Origin: Rhipicephalus microplus
Taxonomy: Eukaryota > Arthropoda > Arachnida > Ixodida > Ixodidae
Length of the DNA: 64,000 nt
Assembly: GCF_043290135.1 (NCBI RefSeq)
Contig: NC_134710.1
Location: forward strand, 254,559,592-254,623,591
Direction: 5' to 3'
The notes under the pieces were generated by a model. That model did not search any database. It had not been told where the DNA came from and was given only the letters and a program-made list of their open reading frames with translations. This document shows positions 23,447 through 35,070 of this stretch, piece after piece; positions within the stretch are counted from its first letter, which is position 1, and every line of letters starts with the position of its first letter. The translations under genes and the position numbers were made by a program.

Positions 23447-24968
23447 ATGTCGCCACGAGTACCAGCTGATGGAAGGAGACGCATCGTAGAGTTAAGCATC
23501 CAAGGCTTTTCTCAGCGGCTCATCTGCCGGCTCCTTCAAAGGTCAAGAAATGCGGTGAGTCGTGTCATCCAAGCGTACCGACAAACAGCAGGGATCAGTG
23601 ACAGAGACCGTGCTGGAAGGTCAAGATGCACAGATGACGAAGTGGACAGGCGACGTAGTAGCTGATCCCCATATAACAGCGAAAGGCATAAAAGATGCAT
23701 TGCATCTCAACGCATCCGCCTGGACTATCCGTAAGAGGTTGGCAGAAGCAGGGATTGCCAACTGCGTCGCGACCCAGAAGCCCCACATCACGGACAGGCA
23801 AAGATCCATGCGACTGCTGTTTGCACGTTCTGTGCAGACATGGTGATCAGAAGAGTGGGTGGAAGTCGTGTTCAGCGATGAATAAACGTTTTCAAGTCGC
23901 TGGTATCAGGAACGGCGAGTATGGCGTCCAGTGAACTCGAGGTAACATTTGCGATTTGTCTTCTACATTAATGTCATCCTTGTACTATTTACAATTCAAT
24001 GTGTAGAAAGAGTAGTGCACAGGGTAAGTAACCGCAGCTGGTAAAAATTAATGGCAGGTCACCCATTACAGTGCGCCTTAATTACGTTGTGGTTAAGGCA
24101 AGTAAAGCCCAGCACTTTATTTTCTTCGAACTTGCTGTAGAACGTTGCTTAGCTTTGATTCTCTTTAAGCTGTGTTACTTCTTATCGTGAGCAGCTCGCC
24201 AAACTTAAGCACCTTAGCCAATGTTTGTATATTGTACCTCATTACCTTAGAAAAATACAGTTGAGTTTGCGAGGAGGGTGCCTTACTAACATGTCGAATA
24301 TTTCGCACCATCTTGGCGTTCTCGCATAATTAAAATTTCATTATATGGATCTTCAAGTAAGACGAAATTGTTTGGGGATAAAGTGACTATGAACCATTGT
24401 CATTCTTGTAAATCCGTGTAACCAATCCAGCATTTCCTTCCTCGCCAGGTATTCACCACAGTACACGCAGTCGGTCTTTGCCAGTGGCCGATGCTCTGTG
24501 AGTGTCTGGGCCGCCATGACCAGGGAAGGACTTGGACCACCGGTTCTTATCGATGGGAACCTTTCAGCCTCCACGTTCTCCTATATAATAGAGAGAGAAT
24601 TGCTTCCTTATGTCTTGAGTGGGCCGTTCAAGGATGGTTGTTTCGTGTACCAGCATGACTGGAGCCCGATTCACACTGCTTGCATTGGGAAATCTTTGCT
24701 TGAGAACCTTGTCGTTCACACATTGGAATGGCCACCTGTAGGAGCGGACCTGAACCCCATTGAAAACGTCTAGAGTCTCGTGAAACACCGACGTGCGGCG
24801 CGGAATCTTGGAACTTCAACGAAGGAGACCCTATTCGCGGCCATACAGGAGGAGTGGGACGCATTTCGTTCACGCCCCGAGATCGTGGCCGCGCTTTACA
24901 ATTCGATGCCATCTCGTGTGGCGCAAGTGATTGCCGCCGATGGGCGTTTGAATAAATACTCAAAGTAG
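23447..24968 (+). pseudogene. Tc1/mariner-family transposase, decayed
   Basis: The start ATG at 23447 opens an N-terminal helix-turn-helix region (GRRRIVELSIQGFSQRLICR, the DNA-binding paired-like domain). A frameshift near 23640-23660 moves into the frame carrying the VADPHITAKGIKDAL block. First catalytic Asp is in VFSDE (about 23869-23883), directly followed by a stop. After a 507-bp intron-like gap (23942-24448) the frame resumes, with the second Asp in YQHDWSPIH (about 24650-24674) and Glu in DLNPIENV (about 24749-24772), spacing of DD34E type. The conserved Trp after IENV is a TAG stop. At least three stops plus one frameshift make it non-functional. The C-terminal frame ends at 24968. 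Confidence 0.88.
23942..24448 (+). other. Intron-like interruption within the transposase
   Basis: The coding frame breaks at GAG|GTAACA (23941/23942) and resumes after a pyrimidine-rich tract TTTCCTTCCTCGCCAG at 24448. Removing exactly this 507-bp segment rejoins the conserved region between the first and second catalytic Asp in frame. GT...AG borders and a polypyrimidine tract favour a spliceosomal intron. A precise insertion is the alternative. Confidence 0.65.
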
Positions 24969-25329
24969 TGATCTTTCCTGGATAGCAGTTATAGATATCG
25001 TTTTCTTTTTTTCTGGCTTATAATAATAAACTGTTTATCGCGTTTCCTGGCTATTCATTCTGGACGCGCGATATTCAGTGGTTTACTGCATACCACTGCA
25101 CGCGCGATATTCGCACCAAGAAATGGAGCTGGCATAACGTCTCTGAGACAGAGCACAAAATTCATCCCTGCAAGATTAGCATATCACGCAACTCCGTTTG
25201 AGAAAAGCTGCGAAACTGCATGTTTTCCGCGCTGCATGAAGGAAAAAAGCGTATTGCATGGCGCGGTCGAGCCGTGCTATTACATTAGAGGCATTTTCGC
25301 CGCTATATTATCGCTCAGGGGACCGGTGC

Positions 25330-25541
25330 TTGCACAGCGACTGCAGAAGTGGCACCTTGCGCCGTCCGCATCGTTTCGAGATGCGCGCCGTTAAAACGAG
25401 CGATAGGGCAGGCTGCCGGGTGATATGGGACGAGCGTACGCAGTACGCGCTCCCGGACAGAGCCGTGCAGCCGCCAGATGGCGCAGCGACGCGTGCGCTC
25501 CGCACGCGCTCCCGTGCTCTCTAAAATTATGCACTCGACTG
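25330..25541. repeat. Right terminal inverted repeat of the Tc1-type element
   Basis: Inverted partner of 21629-21840, ending GCATAATT...reversed to CACTCGACTG immediately before TA. It differs from the left copy by scattered substitutions and one small rearranged stretch near GCGCACGC. Confidence 0.88.
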
Positions 25542-26026
25542 TACGTGTTTGGTACTTTACCGATTCTAATCATATATCCTTCTAATCTTTGTTTTCTGGC
25601 TCATAAAATAGTGTCTTTTAAACTCAGGTGATGAAAAGGAAGAAAAATGCTGTGCAATGTGCAAGGTAAAATGAATACACATTACTTAATGAATAACTTG
25701 TAATGAGTACATGATTTCAAACAATTAACTATAGGCGCTTGTAGCCATGCATGCACTGACCGCCCCAAGCGGTCCTCTATTTCAGAGCATGAGATTCCAC
25801 TGCAATATTCTGTATTTTTGTCTTTTTTTAACATGGCACACGTGCAAGTGTGTTCATTGACCAATTGCTCTAGATTGCAGTGTAACTGAAACTTTTTAGT
25901 TTATTTTTAGCAAAGCATTTCATTCACATTTGTGTCTTCGTATAGCATCGGCGCAACTTCATCTGAAGCTGTACCTCGTTCTCTCATGTTTTTGGTGTTT
26001 TATTTTTCTGACTCTGTCTCCTTCAG

Positions 26027-26160
26027 ATGAATTCCACATTTACGACGCCGGGCAGCATGGCTGGGTTAAGTTTAACGTCAACCAGACCGGCTACTATCTG
26101 GTCAATTATGACCCAACCGATTGGCAGCGGCTCGGAGAGGTTCTTCAAAAGCACCACGAG
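26027..26160 (+). CDS. M1 zinc aminopeptidase, internal exon F
   Basis: 134 nt, phase 1 to 0. Contains GWVKFNVNQTGYYLVNYDP, a hallmark M1 stretch (W(I/V)K.N..Q.G(Y/F)(Y/F).V.Y) at the start of the large helical C-terminal domain. Acceptor CCTTCAG|AT, donor GAG|GTAAGG. It is followed by a 12.9-kb intron that contains the whole second gypsy element. Confidence 0.95.
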
Positions 26161-26424
26161 GTAAGGGCTGTAGACGCATAGCTACACGTAATGTTTAAAA
26201 AAAAATGTGGCCTGAATTTCGTCGTGTGTGTCAACAGTACGGTGAACAACCACGACACAAGTCTATTGTTTGTAAATACCACACACATATAACGTTTCCT
26301 CGTATGGCATTGTCAAAGTTACCACGTTGAATTATTTATTGTGATGGCAGTTATATGGACACTCTCGGCTGGATTTTGCCGCTGGCGTTGCCGTCATCAC
26401 TCACTGTATATGTTATATATATAT

Positions 26425-27264
26425 TGTCACGTGCTTGCTCAAGAAAGACGATGGCAGTTGTGCATGTGCCACGAAAGACTACGAAATGGACAAAAAAGAA
26501 GAACTCTCTTGATAGCTTGTAGTTCTTCATTTTTATTTATTTATCGTGAATACATTGAAAGGCTGACGACAAAAGCTGCATACAAGCAGCTTGACAGGCC
26601 CGTCAGCCCAATTCAAACGTCAACAGCAGACGGCAGATATGCATGCTGTAGAAATTTACAGTAATAGACACAACACACCAAAGTATCGCAATTCTATTGC
26701 GATAACAAAAATATGCAAGTAAAAAATATATGCACGCTAACAACTAAACAAAGAAACGATATTGTATTCGAAAAACATGGGAACGCTACAAACAAGAAAA
26801 AGAGAAACGACGAGGCAATACTGAAACATACAAAAGTGCAAATAGTGTCAATTTACAAAAAAAAGAGGCACCGGTAAAAGAAGGACTGATAATAAAAAGT
26901 ATACATATGAGCTACTGCACACAACAGAACAGGAATAAGCGCTTCAAAAAAAATGGTTACACCAATCAGGGTATCACCCACACTGAGATGCATATGCACT
27001 AAAATGTTACACATAGGAAAACCAACGGCTAGTAATTGAAGGCCCGAAAAATTGGATGCGTAATGCATTAAAACGGTACACACAGGAAAAAAAGTAATGT
27101 TTGTTGTTGAAGGCGCGAAAAATTTGAGTAGCAAAGAGAGGGAGTAAAAAGAAGGTCTGTAATGAAGGTCCGCAAGGCAGAATCTTGCGCGTTCTATTAA
27201 AAGAACCTACCTGCTTCTGGTGTCTCAGTTTCTGCGGCAAGACCTCTGTTTTGACGTCGTGACA
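26425..27264 (+). repeat. 5' LTR of second gypsy element, split by an insertion
   Basis: Parts 26425-26511 and 27188-27264 together match the 3' LTR at 36578-36738. They begin TGTCACGTGC and end GTCGTGACA. The middle is foreign DNA. Confidence 0.9.
26512..27182 (-). mobile_element. 5'-truncated non-LTR retroelement fragment inserted in the LTR
   Basis: 671 bp flanked by TCTTG on both sides (26507-26511 and 27183-27187). On the minus strand it ends in a GAATA..AAATAAATAAAA tail that resembles the 3' end of the CR1/Jockey-like LINE at 58.5-61.4 kb (CCTTTGAGGTATTC then AAATAAAT). No open coding region was recognised. Confidence 0.6.
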
Positions 27265-27285
27265 CTGGTGGAGGTGCCGGAGCCT
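27265..27285 (+). other. Candidate primer-binding site of second gypsy element
   Basis: TGGTGGAGGTGCCGGAG begins 1 nt after the 5' LTR and starts with TGG, the complement of tRNA CCA. I cannot assign the tRNA. Confidence 0.45.
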
Positions 27286-27293
27286 ACAACCTG

Positions 27294-28630
27294 ATGCAGG
27301 ACAGTCTTGCTCGGACCCGTTCACCTAGTCCAGAGACACAGCCCCTCGTCACGACTCCAGAGCACCGATTCAGTCGGCGCCTACTAGGCCCAAGTCCAGA
27401 GTCCGCACCTGTTCCGCCTCTTTCCAGCATGGCAGCTCCTACGACATCCACGGTTATCCCGCCATCGCAGACCACTCTTCCCTCACAGGTAACTCTTGAA
27501 CATATCGCGTTCCTGAAGTTTTCCGTGGGGAAGGGTACGAGGATGTCGAGGACTGGCTCGAACAGTTCGAACGGGTCGCTGTATCCAACCACTTGAGCGA
27601 ACAGCACAAACTTGGCCGTGCATATTTCGCACTGGAAGATAGCGCTCGCACGTGGTATGAGGACCGCGAGGCTACATTCCAATCTTGGGAAGACTTCCGT
27701 CGAAAGCTCCTCGCTACATTTTTGAACTCGGACCGACGGGATCGCGCACAGCAAGTGATTGAGGCACGCGTGCAAAAACCCAATGAAACAGCCGCCATGT
27801 ACGCAGAGGGTATGATCCATCTGTTTCGACGAGCTGACCCTGACATGCCCGAGGCGAAGAAGGTGCGTCATTTAATGCAGGATGTTAAGGAACAAGTGTT
27901 TGCGGGCCTCGTACAAAATCCACCTACAACAGTAGATGAATTCATAAGAGAGGCGACAGTCATCGAGCGCGCACTGCAACAACGACGCCGACACTTTGAC
28001 CGCCTGCAGAGCCACACGGCAGTAAGTGCTGCAGCTCAGAACACTGCCGTATGCGAAAGTTTCCTGCGACAAATGATTAGGGAAATACAGCGTGAGGAAC
28101 TTCGGGCCCTCTGCGTTCCCCCTGCCCAACCGGCAGTCACATCTGTTGCCGAAATCGTCCGCCAGGAGTTGAGGCAAGCCATTACACCACCCGCGCCAAG
28201 TCCTGAGCCACATCAAGCGAGCTACGCTGATGTGGTCCGTCACCCTCCTCCGACATTTGTGGCGACGCCCTTCCAGCCCCGACCCTCTGCCGTACCTTGG
28301 TGGCAACGGGATTCTACGAGACGACCACCAGTTCGCCGAACTGGCTTGTGGCGCATGGCCGACCGTCGACTTATTTGCTACCGCTGCGGAGAACCCGGTC
28401 ACATTGCCCGCTATTGCCGTCACGGCGATTCTGGGTTAGGGAACTTTTCTCGTCCCGCTTCTTTCCGCTCCGAAGACCGTCGTGCCGATCAACTATCGCC
28501 TGCCCAAGCAACCCCCCCCCCCCGCGTCGCTGGCGATCTCCATCACCTGCGCGTCACCGTGACTTCCCTCAGAGCTACGCGGACGTCACTAGAGGCCGTT
28601 CGCCTAGCCCGCGCCGGGGAAACTAACTGA
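27294..28630 (+). pseudogene. gag: Gag of second gypsy element, frameshifted
   Basis: An N-terminal Pro/Ser/Thr-rich frame (27294-27596, with an ATG at 27429) gives way to the capsid frame. The capsid frame is open by about 27525 (EDVEDWLEQFERVAV region) and continues to 28630. The break lies between about 27505 and 27525 and looks like a single-base indel. The capsid portion has the usual W..F...F block and a C-terminal CCHC knuckle (CYRCGEPGHIARYC), followed by an Arg/Pro-rich tail. Without correction the long frame lacks its N-terminus. Confidence 0.85.
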
Positions 28631-28631
28631 T

Positions 28632-30566
28632 GTGACCTCGGGGGGCATGGTTGCCAATCGTCGACACACTGAAAAGTTCCCCCAATCATCGCAAGAAGGT
28701 ATGGCGACAACGACGATGAATACGACGACGAATAATAATACTGATGAAGTTGTACGTGCCGATCTGAGCGTTCTCATTGACGGACATCACGTTACAGCAC
28801 TGGTCGACACTGGCGCCGACTTCTCAATCATGCGACAAAAGCTCGCCGACCGCCTTAGAAAGGTCAAGACACCGTCGACAGGGCTGCACATAAGGAGTGC
28901 TGGTGGTCAGCTGATGACACCCACGGGTAAACGCACCACTAGACTTCGCATCGGGGATTCTAGCTTCGTGGCCACTTTCGTCCTGTTGCGAGACTGCAGT
29001 AAAGAGTTAATTTTGGGCATGGATTTTCTTCAAGATCATGGCGCTGTTATCAACATCCCTCAACGTATAGTGACGTTTTGCGCACATCCTTATGCCGACA
29101 ACAGCAGTGAAGAACCACGCGGCCGTTTGCGAATAGCCGATGATGTGACACTCCCACCGAGATCCTGCTGCCTTGAGTCGGTGTCCAGTGGGTGTCCTTG
29201 CTATAAAGATGTGATAGTGGAGCACATAGTCACTCTTTTGTTCACGCAAGGAATTTCCATCGCGAGGAGCGTCCTGGCGCTTACTGGTGAACAGGCAGAA
29301 GTGCTCCTCACAAACTTCAGCAACGAGCGCCGTCAAATTCAGAAGGGTACCGCAATCGCCTACTACGACGATGTAGACCAAGCCGGGGATTGTTTTACCT
29401 TGCAACCAGATGACGCGGCTGTCCCCGCCTCGACAACTTTGTCGGTGTACATCTGCTCTACGCTACCACCCTCTGATAGGAAGCGCCTGCTTGAACTTAT
29501 ACACCGATTCGAAGACTACTTTTCGCGTACGTCAAAGGTACAGCAAACACCATTGACCAAGCACCGCATCATTACTGAAAACAACACGCAACCGATTCGG
29601 CAAAACCCCTACCGTGTGTCTCCGAAAGAGCGCGAGGAAATTCAGAAGCAAGTACACAAGATCCTCGCGGATGACGTCATACAACCGTCGAAAAGTTCTT
29701 GGGCGTCCCCCGTGGTTTTGGTCAAGAAAAAAGACAGCAGCTTGCGCTTCTGTATTGAGTATCGCAAGTTGAACCAAGTCACGAAGAAACACGTCTATCC
29801 ACTGCCCCGCATAGACGATTCACTCGATCGGCTGCGTTATGCGCGCTATTTCTCTTCAATGGACCTCCGAAGCGGCTACTGGCAGATAGAAGTCGACGAG
29901 AGAGATCGTGAAAAAACGGCCTTCGTGACGCCCGACGGCCTATATGAATTTAAGGTGCTTCCTTTTGGTTCGTGCTCAGCGCCAGCCACATTTCAGCGCC
30001 TCACGGACACCGTACTATCAGGTCTGAAGTGGCAAACATGCTTGGTCTATCTGGACGATGTTATTGTATTCTCAGCAACATTTGAGGAACATCTCAGCCG
30101 TTTAGTCACCGTCCTCCAAGCCATACGTTCGGCCGGCCTTACTTTAAAACCGGAAAAATGTCATTTTTGTTTTAACGAACTCAGCTTCCTAGGCCACGTC
30201 GTCAGTCACGAGGGTGTTCGACCTGACCCGGCCAAAATAGACGCCCTAGCGCAATTTCCTGCACCACGCGACAAAAAGGCCGTGAGACGCTTTTTAGGGT
30301 TGTGTGCCTATTACCGGCAATTTATTGATAATTTTTTGTCTATTACGGCGCCATTGACACGACTCACACGTGAGGACGTCCCCTTCTTTTGGGGCGAACA
30401 ACTGCAAATAGCGTTCAATGAACTACGACAACGCCTGCAAACACCTCCAGTCCTCGCGCACTTCGACCAGGAAGCCCCTACAGCACTTCACACTGACGCC
30501 AGCAATGTAGGTCTGGTTGCCGTTCTGGTGCAGTGGCAAGACGGCTGTAAAAGAGTAAAAGAGTAA
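28632..30566 (+). pseudogene. pol: Pol of second gypsy element, 5' part: protease, RT, start of RNase H
   Basis: 644 codons. The aspartic protease motif DTGAD starts near residue 59. RT has LPFGSCSAPATFQ and catalytic YLDD near residue 473 (about 30047-30058). RNase H begins LHTDASNVG near 617. The frame closes at 30566 because an 8-bp unit (AAAAGAGT) is tandemly duplicated near 30547-30562. The next frame continues RNase H ([17 protein letters not shown]) to about 30769, where the 4.3-kb TIR element interrupts it. The initiation mode is unclear; gag ends 1 nt before this frame opens at a GTG. Confidence 0.9.
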
Positions 30567-31389
30567 TAACCTACGCCAGCAGAACTCTCTCTCGCACGGA
30601 GGAGAACTACTCGACCACCGAGAAGGAGTGTCTCGCCGTGGTGTGGGCGGTCATCGAATTTCGTCCGTATTTGTACGGCCGCTCCTTCAAGGTTGTTAGC
30701 GACCATCACTCTTTGTGCTGGCTCACCAACCTTAAAGATCCATCTGGTCGTTTGGCGCGCTGGAGCCTAAAGTGCCAACCACTGGCACGCGTATGCACGC
30801 GCCTACGCATCAAAAGCGTCTAGTCGCGCCTGTGGAGGAAAAGGGCGCGCAACTACTGGCACGCGTCGACCGCGTTGACGCCCACGCGTCCAAGACCGAT
30901 GCACAATGTTGTTTTATCTTTTTGCTTAGAACTGTCCAAGTTCAGCACAGAACGGCACATTCTCAACTGGAGCGGGAGTGTATAATTTAGAGGATATGAG
31001 AACACGTTAACAAGTTGATAGTGCTTCAACCACCACAGTTGTAGACTATTTTAGAAGTAATTGACATTTCAGTGCCCAAAGTAACAACAGCGGTATGCAC
31101 CAGAAATCAACACCGGTGCGTGCGCCGCTCCCGCGAATGAACATTCGCGTCTAGCATACTGTACGTCTATCATAGGCGTGTGCAGGGTTCTCCTTAATGA
31201 GGGGGGGGGGGGGGCAAAAGTTTGTCCCAGCGCCCCTCCCCAGGGCTGACTTAGCACCCCCTCCCTATTATGTTAATATATGGAGTTCACATTGATCTCT
31301 CCCCCCCCTCCTCTCTGCGGTGAATGAGGCGTGACTGCCTTCCTGATCAGGTTTACAAACCACCGGGTTTCTGCACCTGCACCACCAAA

Positions 31390-33440
31390 GTTACTAACAA
31401 TATCTTGCATGTGCTGGTACCTTCAGTATATTTACACAACATATTTTATATCAGTCAACTTAATAATCACGCCTGCAACTTCATGATCTGACAGATTTAA
31501 GTCAGTCATAAGACTACAATTGAGGCCACAGTAGCAGGCTTTCGGCTGATGTGTGTGTGTTCGAAATATCCTCTAATGCAACAAAGCACACCTAGTTCTT
31601 AATGATATAACTGATATTGGCCATAATATAGGAACCAAATACTGCTTAGAATGTCTTCGGGCATTTTTCATAGTCGAAATGTGCTCTAATGCAACTAACT
31701 GTGCCTGACACTTCATGATGTGACAGATATCGGTCATAATATTGCAACTGACCCCTGTATGGAAGACTTCTGGGCATTTTCTTTAGTCAAAGTATTCTCT
31801 AAAACGACACCCAACTGTTCATGAAGTCACATATATCGGTCATAATATTAGAACTGAAACCTTAATGCAAGCCTTCTGGACGTTGTCTTTAGTCAAACTA
31901 TTCTCTAAAACGACAGACGACACCCAACTGTTCATGAAGTCACAGATATCGGTCATAATATTAGAACTGAAACCTTAATGCAAGACTTCTGGACGTTGTA
32001 TTTAGTCAAAGTATTCTCTAAAATGACAAACGACACCCAACTGTTCATGAAGTCACATATATCGGTCATAATATCAGAACTGAAAACTTAATGCAAGCCT
32101 TCTGGACGTTGTCTTTAGTCAAACTATTCTCTAAAACGACAGACGACACCCAACTGTTCATGAAGTCACAGATATCGGTCATAATATTAGAACTGAAACC
32201 TTAATGCAAGCCTTCTGGACGTTGTCTTTAGTCAAACTATTCTCTAAAACGACAGACGACACCCAACTGTTCATGAAGTCACAGATATGGGTCATAATAT
32301 TAGAACTGAAACCTTAATGCAAGACTTCTGGACGTTGTATTTAGTCAAAGTATTCTCTAAAATGACAAACGACACCCAACTGTTCATGAAGTCACATATA
32401 TCGGTCATAATATCAGAACTGAAAACTTAATGCAAGCCTTCTGGACGTTGTCTTTAGTCAAACTATTCTCTAAAACGACAGACGACACCCAACTGTTCAT
32501 GAAGTCACAGATATCGGTCATAATATTAGAACTGAAACCTTAATGCAAGCCTTCTGGACGTTGTCTTTAGTCAAACTATTCCCTAAAACGACAGACGACA
32601 CCCAACTGTTCATGAAGTCACAGATATCGGTCATAATATTAGAACTGAAACCTTAATGCAAGACTTCTGGGCATTGTCTTTAGTCAAAGTATTCTCTAAA
32701 ATGACAACCGGCACCCAACTGTTCATGAAGTCACAGATATCGGTCATAATACTGGAACTGAACCCTTCATGGAAGGCAGCCAAAATGTTCTCCAATGCAA
32801 TAAAACACACCCAACACATCATGATGCAACAGATATTAGTGACCAGGTTGGAACCGAGCACAGCGTGGAACACTTTCAGATGGTATATTTATTTATTTTC
32901 AAATACGGCTGCTCACTGTGAGGCTACTGCAAAAGTGGCGTACATATATACAAAATGAAAGGATTTAAACAGTAATATCACAAGAAGTGTGCCAAGGTGA
33001 ACAAATATCACTACCCTTGAGTGCACCCCTGTAATAAATGAGAGAAATAGAACATTATTATAATACAAGTACCTCAAAAAGTCAGGCACACTGGTATTAG
33101 GAATCAAACCAAGTAGATCAATCCAGTGTTTGATAACTTTATTTGAACGTGTTCGAGAGCACTACATATGACTTCTAAGCTGGATGGCGTTTGCGGATCA
33201 GTGCTGTGTTGAAGGCTTTAGCACTTTGCTGGTAGTTTAAATATTCTTCAACATCTACAAAATGCATCTGACACTTTTTGATGAGACAGACAATGGTTTT
33301 GAGATTACAGCCAAGCACTGTGGCTTTCACATGTCATCAATTGTCAAAATACTCTATAACGCAATAAAGCATGCCAAAAATTTTTGATGGGACAGATACC
33401 GATCATAGGATTGCACCAGAGCACCGTACAGAAGTTTTGA
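31390..33440. repeat. 113-bp satellite array with degenerate flanks
   Basis: The core at about 31806-32823 has nine near-identical units of 113 bp (unit start CACCCAACTGTTCATGAAGT, at 31921, 32034, 32147, 32260, 32373, 32486, 32599, 32712). Diverged units extend left to about 31390 and right to about 33440, the latter beyond an inserted segment. Diagnostic variants (CATATATCGG against CAGATATCGG; AATATCAG against AATATTAG; GCAAGCC against GCAAGAC; GTATTTAG against GTCTTTAG) repeat every three units. Not CRISPR: there are no spacers. Confidence 0.92.
32884..33165 (-). mobile_element. Likely 5'-truncated LINE fragment inside the satellite
   Basis: Starts on the plus strand with TTTATTTATTTTCAAATAC, the inverse of a GTATT..AAATAAATA 3' tail like the CR1/Jockey-like LINE further right. 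It separates the main satellite from a further degenerate satellite-like piece at about 33240-33440. No coding motif is seen. The right boundary is approximate. Confidence 0.45.
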
Positions 33441-34520
33441 CAAGTTTTCCAACAGTGCTAAGTACATGCATATATATAATCCAAGTTAATGCATATACTA
33501 AAAAACTGAACAGAAATGAAGGACTCCTTGGAAACACATACAAATATTCAATGTTCGGAACCATCGAATATCTTCAGCTGATTACAGTCTGGAGGAACAG
33601 ATAAATACATGCACAGCTCTGAAAGATCTCATAAGTCACATGAGGTACTTTTTGCATTTCTTCTATACAAAGTGCAGTACCATACTAGTGCACCTTCATT
33701 CATTCTGTGCATACATGTGGTGATCTTCTCTTCCAACATTCGTGTCATCGTGCAGCTGATTTCAAATCAGGTGCTTCTCACAAAGTTTTCAATTATCTGT
33801 CCAGCTGTAAACAGAACGCGCGTTATGTTATAGTAAATTGTAAAACGACGGAGAAGCGCCATTGTATGCCTATAGCTACGAGTATCAGAATGAACTATAA
33901 ATTAAGAATGTGTGTGTTAGAATGCCTCCAAACAACGTATGTGCTACTGAGCGTGGTAGAGAAGCAGAAGAAGCGAGAAGTGAAATAGCAGGCAATACCA
34001 GCAGCACTTAATTATGCAACTTTCTTTTTTGATCACCACAGCAACGCACGCTCGAGTTTCTGTCTTGTACGTGAATGGAAATGAGACCGCTGACAGCTCA
34101 ATGTGTCAGCGTCGCTGGTACCCGACACGAAGTCGCATCTCACTGCTACCAACCAGCGCACGCTTGTTATTAGCTTGGCAACACACGAAAACAATTAGCA
34201 CGGAAGCTAACGAATGTTTCCGCGTCATAAGATTCGCGAATACACTTGTATAAGTACGTACGTTTTCACATCACGGAAATGTGTTGGCTAGGGCGAGGTT
34301 CGCTTTCAGCGATGATGAATACCAATGTTGAAAACAAACACAGTGCAGATAAAAACTCCTCCGTATGAACTAAGCGATATTTCGGGCGTCGTATATGGTG
34401 TCTATATTGCGACGGAAACTACCGTAGAGTTTTTTCAGCCGATGTGCCTCGCATGTGCTGGTTCATACGAACTAGATGGTAGAGGCCTGCGCTGGATGCA
34501 GATGACACCGATCTGAATTG

Positions 34521-35069
34521 CCTCCGTGGTAGGCGAGGGCTCACGCTCAAACCTTCGAACCGCCGAAGTCTGTTTACACTCGTTTCTAGCACAGAAAGAC
34601 ACAGATCAAAGCACAAGAACACCGACATGCTCCTTTCGCTCGGCCGACGATCGCACACGGGACCGGCGCTAGCATAGCCGGCCGGCATTCGCTGGATTTG
34701 TCGGCGTCGCTCGAACTCGGCACGAAACCGCGTCACGCTGGTAGCACTCCCAGTCGTTCGTCGTTTCGTTGTCGTTCTAGATTACGAAGCGGTCATTCAG
34801 GAACGTTTGGAGTAGTTTTCATGCTTGCTTTCAGCACTCGGCTGTGCCTTCGAAGCGGTGGCCATTAGGCACAGCACTCGGAGTCATCGCGGCCTCTGGT
34901 TGGTTGGCGCCGCTGTACGCGTGGTAACGTAACGTACGCGAGGCGAAATATCAAGCCTGGCTTGATCCCTCGCGCCTGCTCGCGTATGCCCCTCCAACGT
35001 CGGCGCCGAGAGGCGCATTTGACGCTTTTGACGCGTAGACGTGAGCGTACGCGTGCCAGTGGCTGGCAC
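34521..35069. repeat. Terminal segment of the TIR element, repeated at 37045-37611
   Basis: Runs from CCTCCGTGGTAGGCGAGGGC to the TIR. The second copy begins CCTCCGCGGTAGGCAAGGGC and runs to an equivalent end (CAGTGGTTGGCAC). The two are similar across the full length with small indels. Confidence 0.9.
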
Positions 35070-35070
35070 T

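Larger units (their letters stand above)
21629..25541 (+). mobile_element. Tc1/mariner-type transposon with roughly 210-bp inverted repeats
   Basis: Starts CAGTCGAGTGCATAATTTTA at 21629 and ends with its inverted complement at 25541. TA lies on each side (21627-21628 and 25542-25543), the target duplication of the superfamily. Inverted similarity extends about 210 bp (left 21629-21840, right about 25330-25541) with scattered substitutions. Inside are a decayed plus-strand transposase (23447-24968), an intron-like gap within it, and a nested Ruka insertion (about 22270-22425). The whole sits in the 4.5-kb intron between exons E and F. The transposase is broken, so the element is non-autonomous now. 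Confidence 0.88.
30770..35070. mobile_element. 4.3-kb TIR DNA element nested in the gypsy pol gene
   Basis: Ends are inverted: left AAGTGCCAACCACTGGCACG, right CGTGCCAGTGGCTGGCACT. Imperfect inverted similarity extends about 50 bp and includes ATCAAAAGCGTC/GACGCTTTTGACGCGTAGAC. TA lies at both junctions (30768-30769 and 35071-35072). Removing the element plus one TA rejoins the gypsy RNase H reading frame, which fixes the boundaries. The interior holds a satellite array and a LINE fragment but no recognised transposase. A partial relative lies at 37045-37611. TA target use suggests a Tc1/mariner-like mobiliser, which is inference. Confidence 0.82.

Noticed and set aside
31806..32823. CRISPR-like array
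   Set aside because: Contiguous 113-bp satellite units with no spacers, in a eukaryotic intron.
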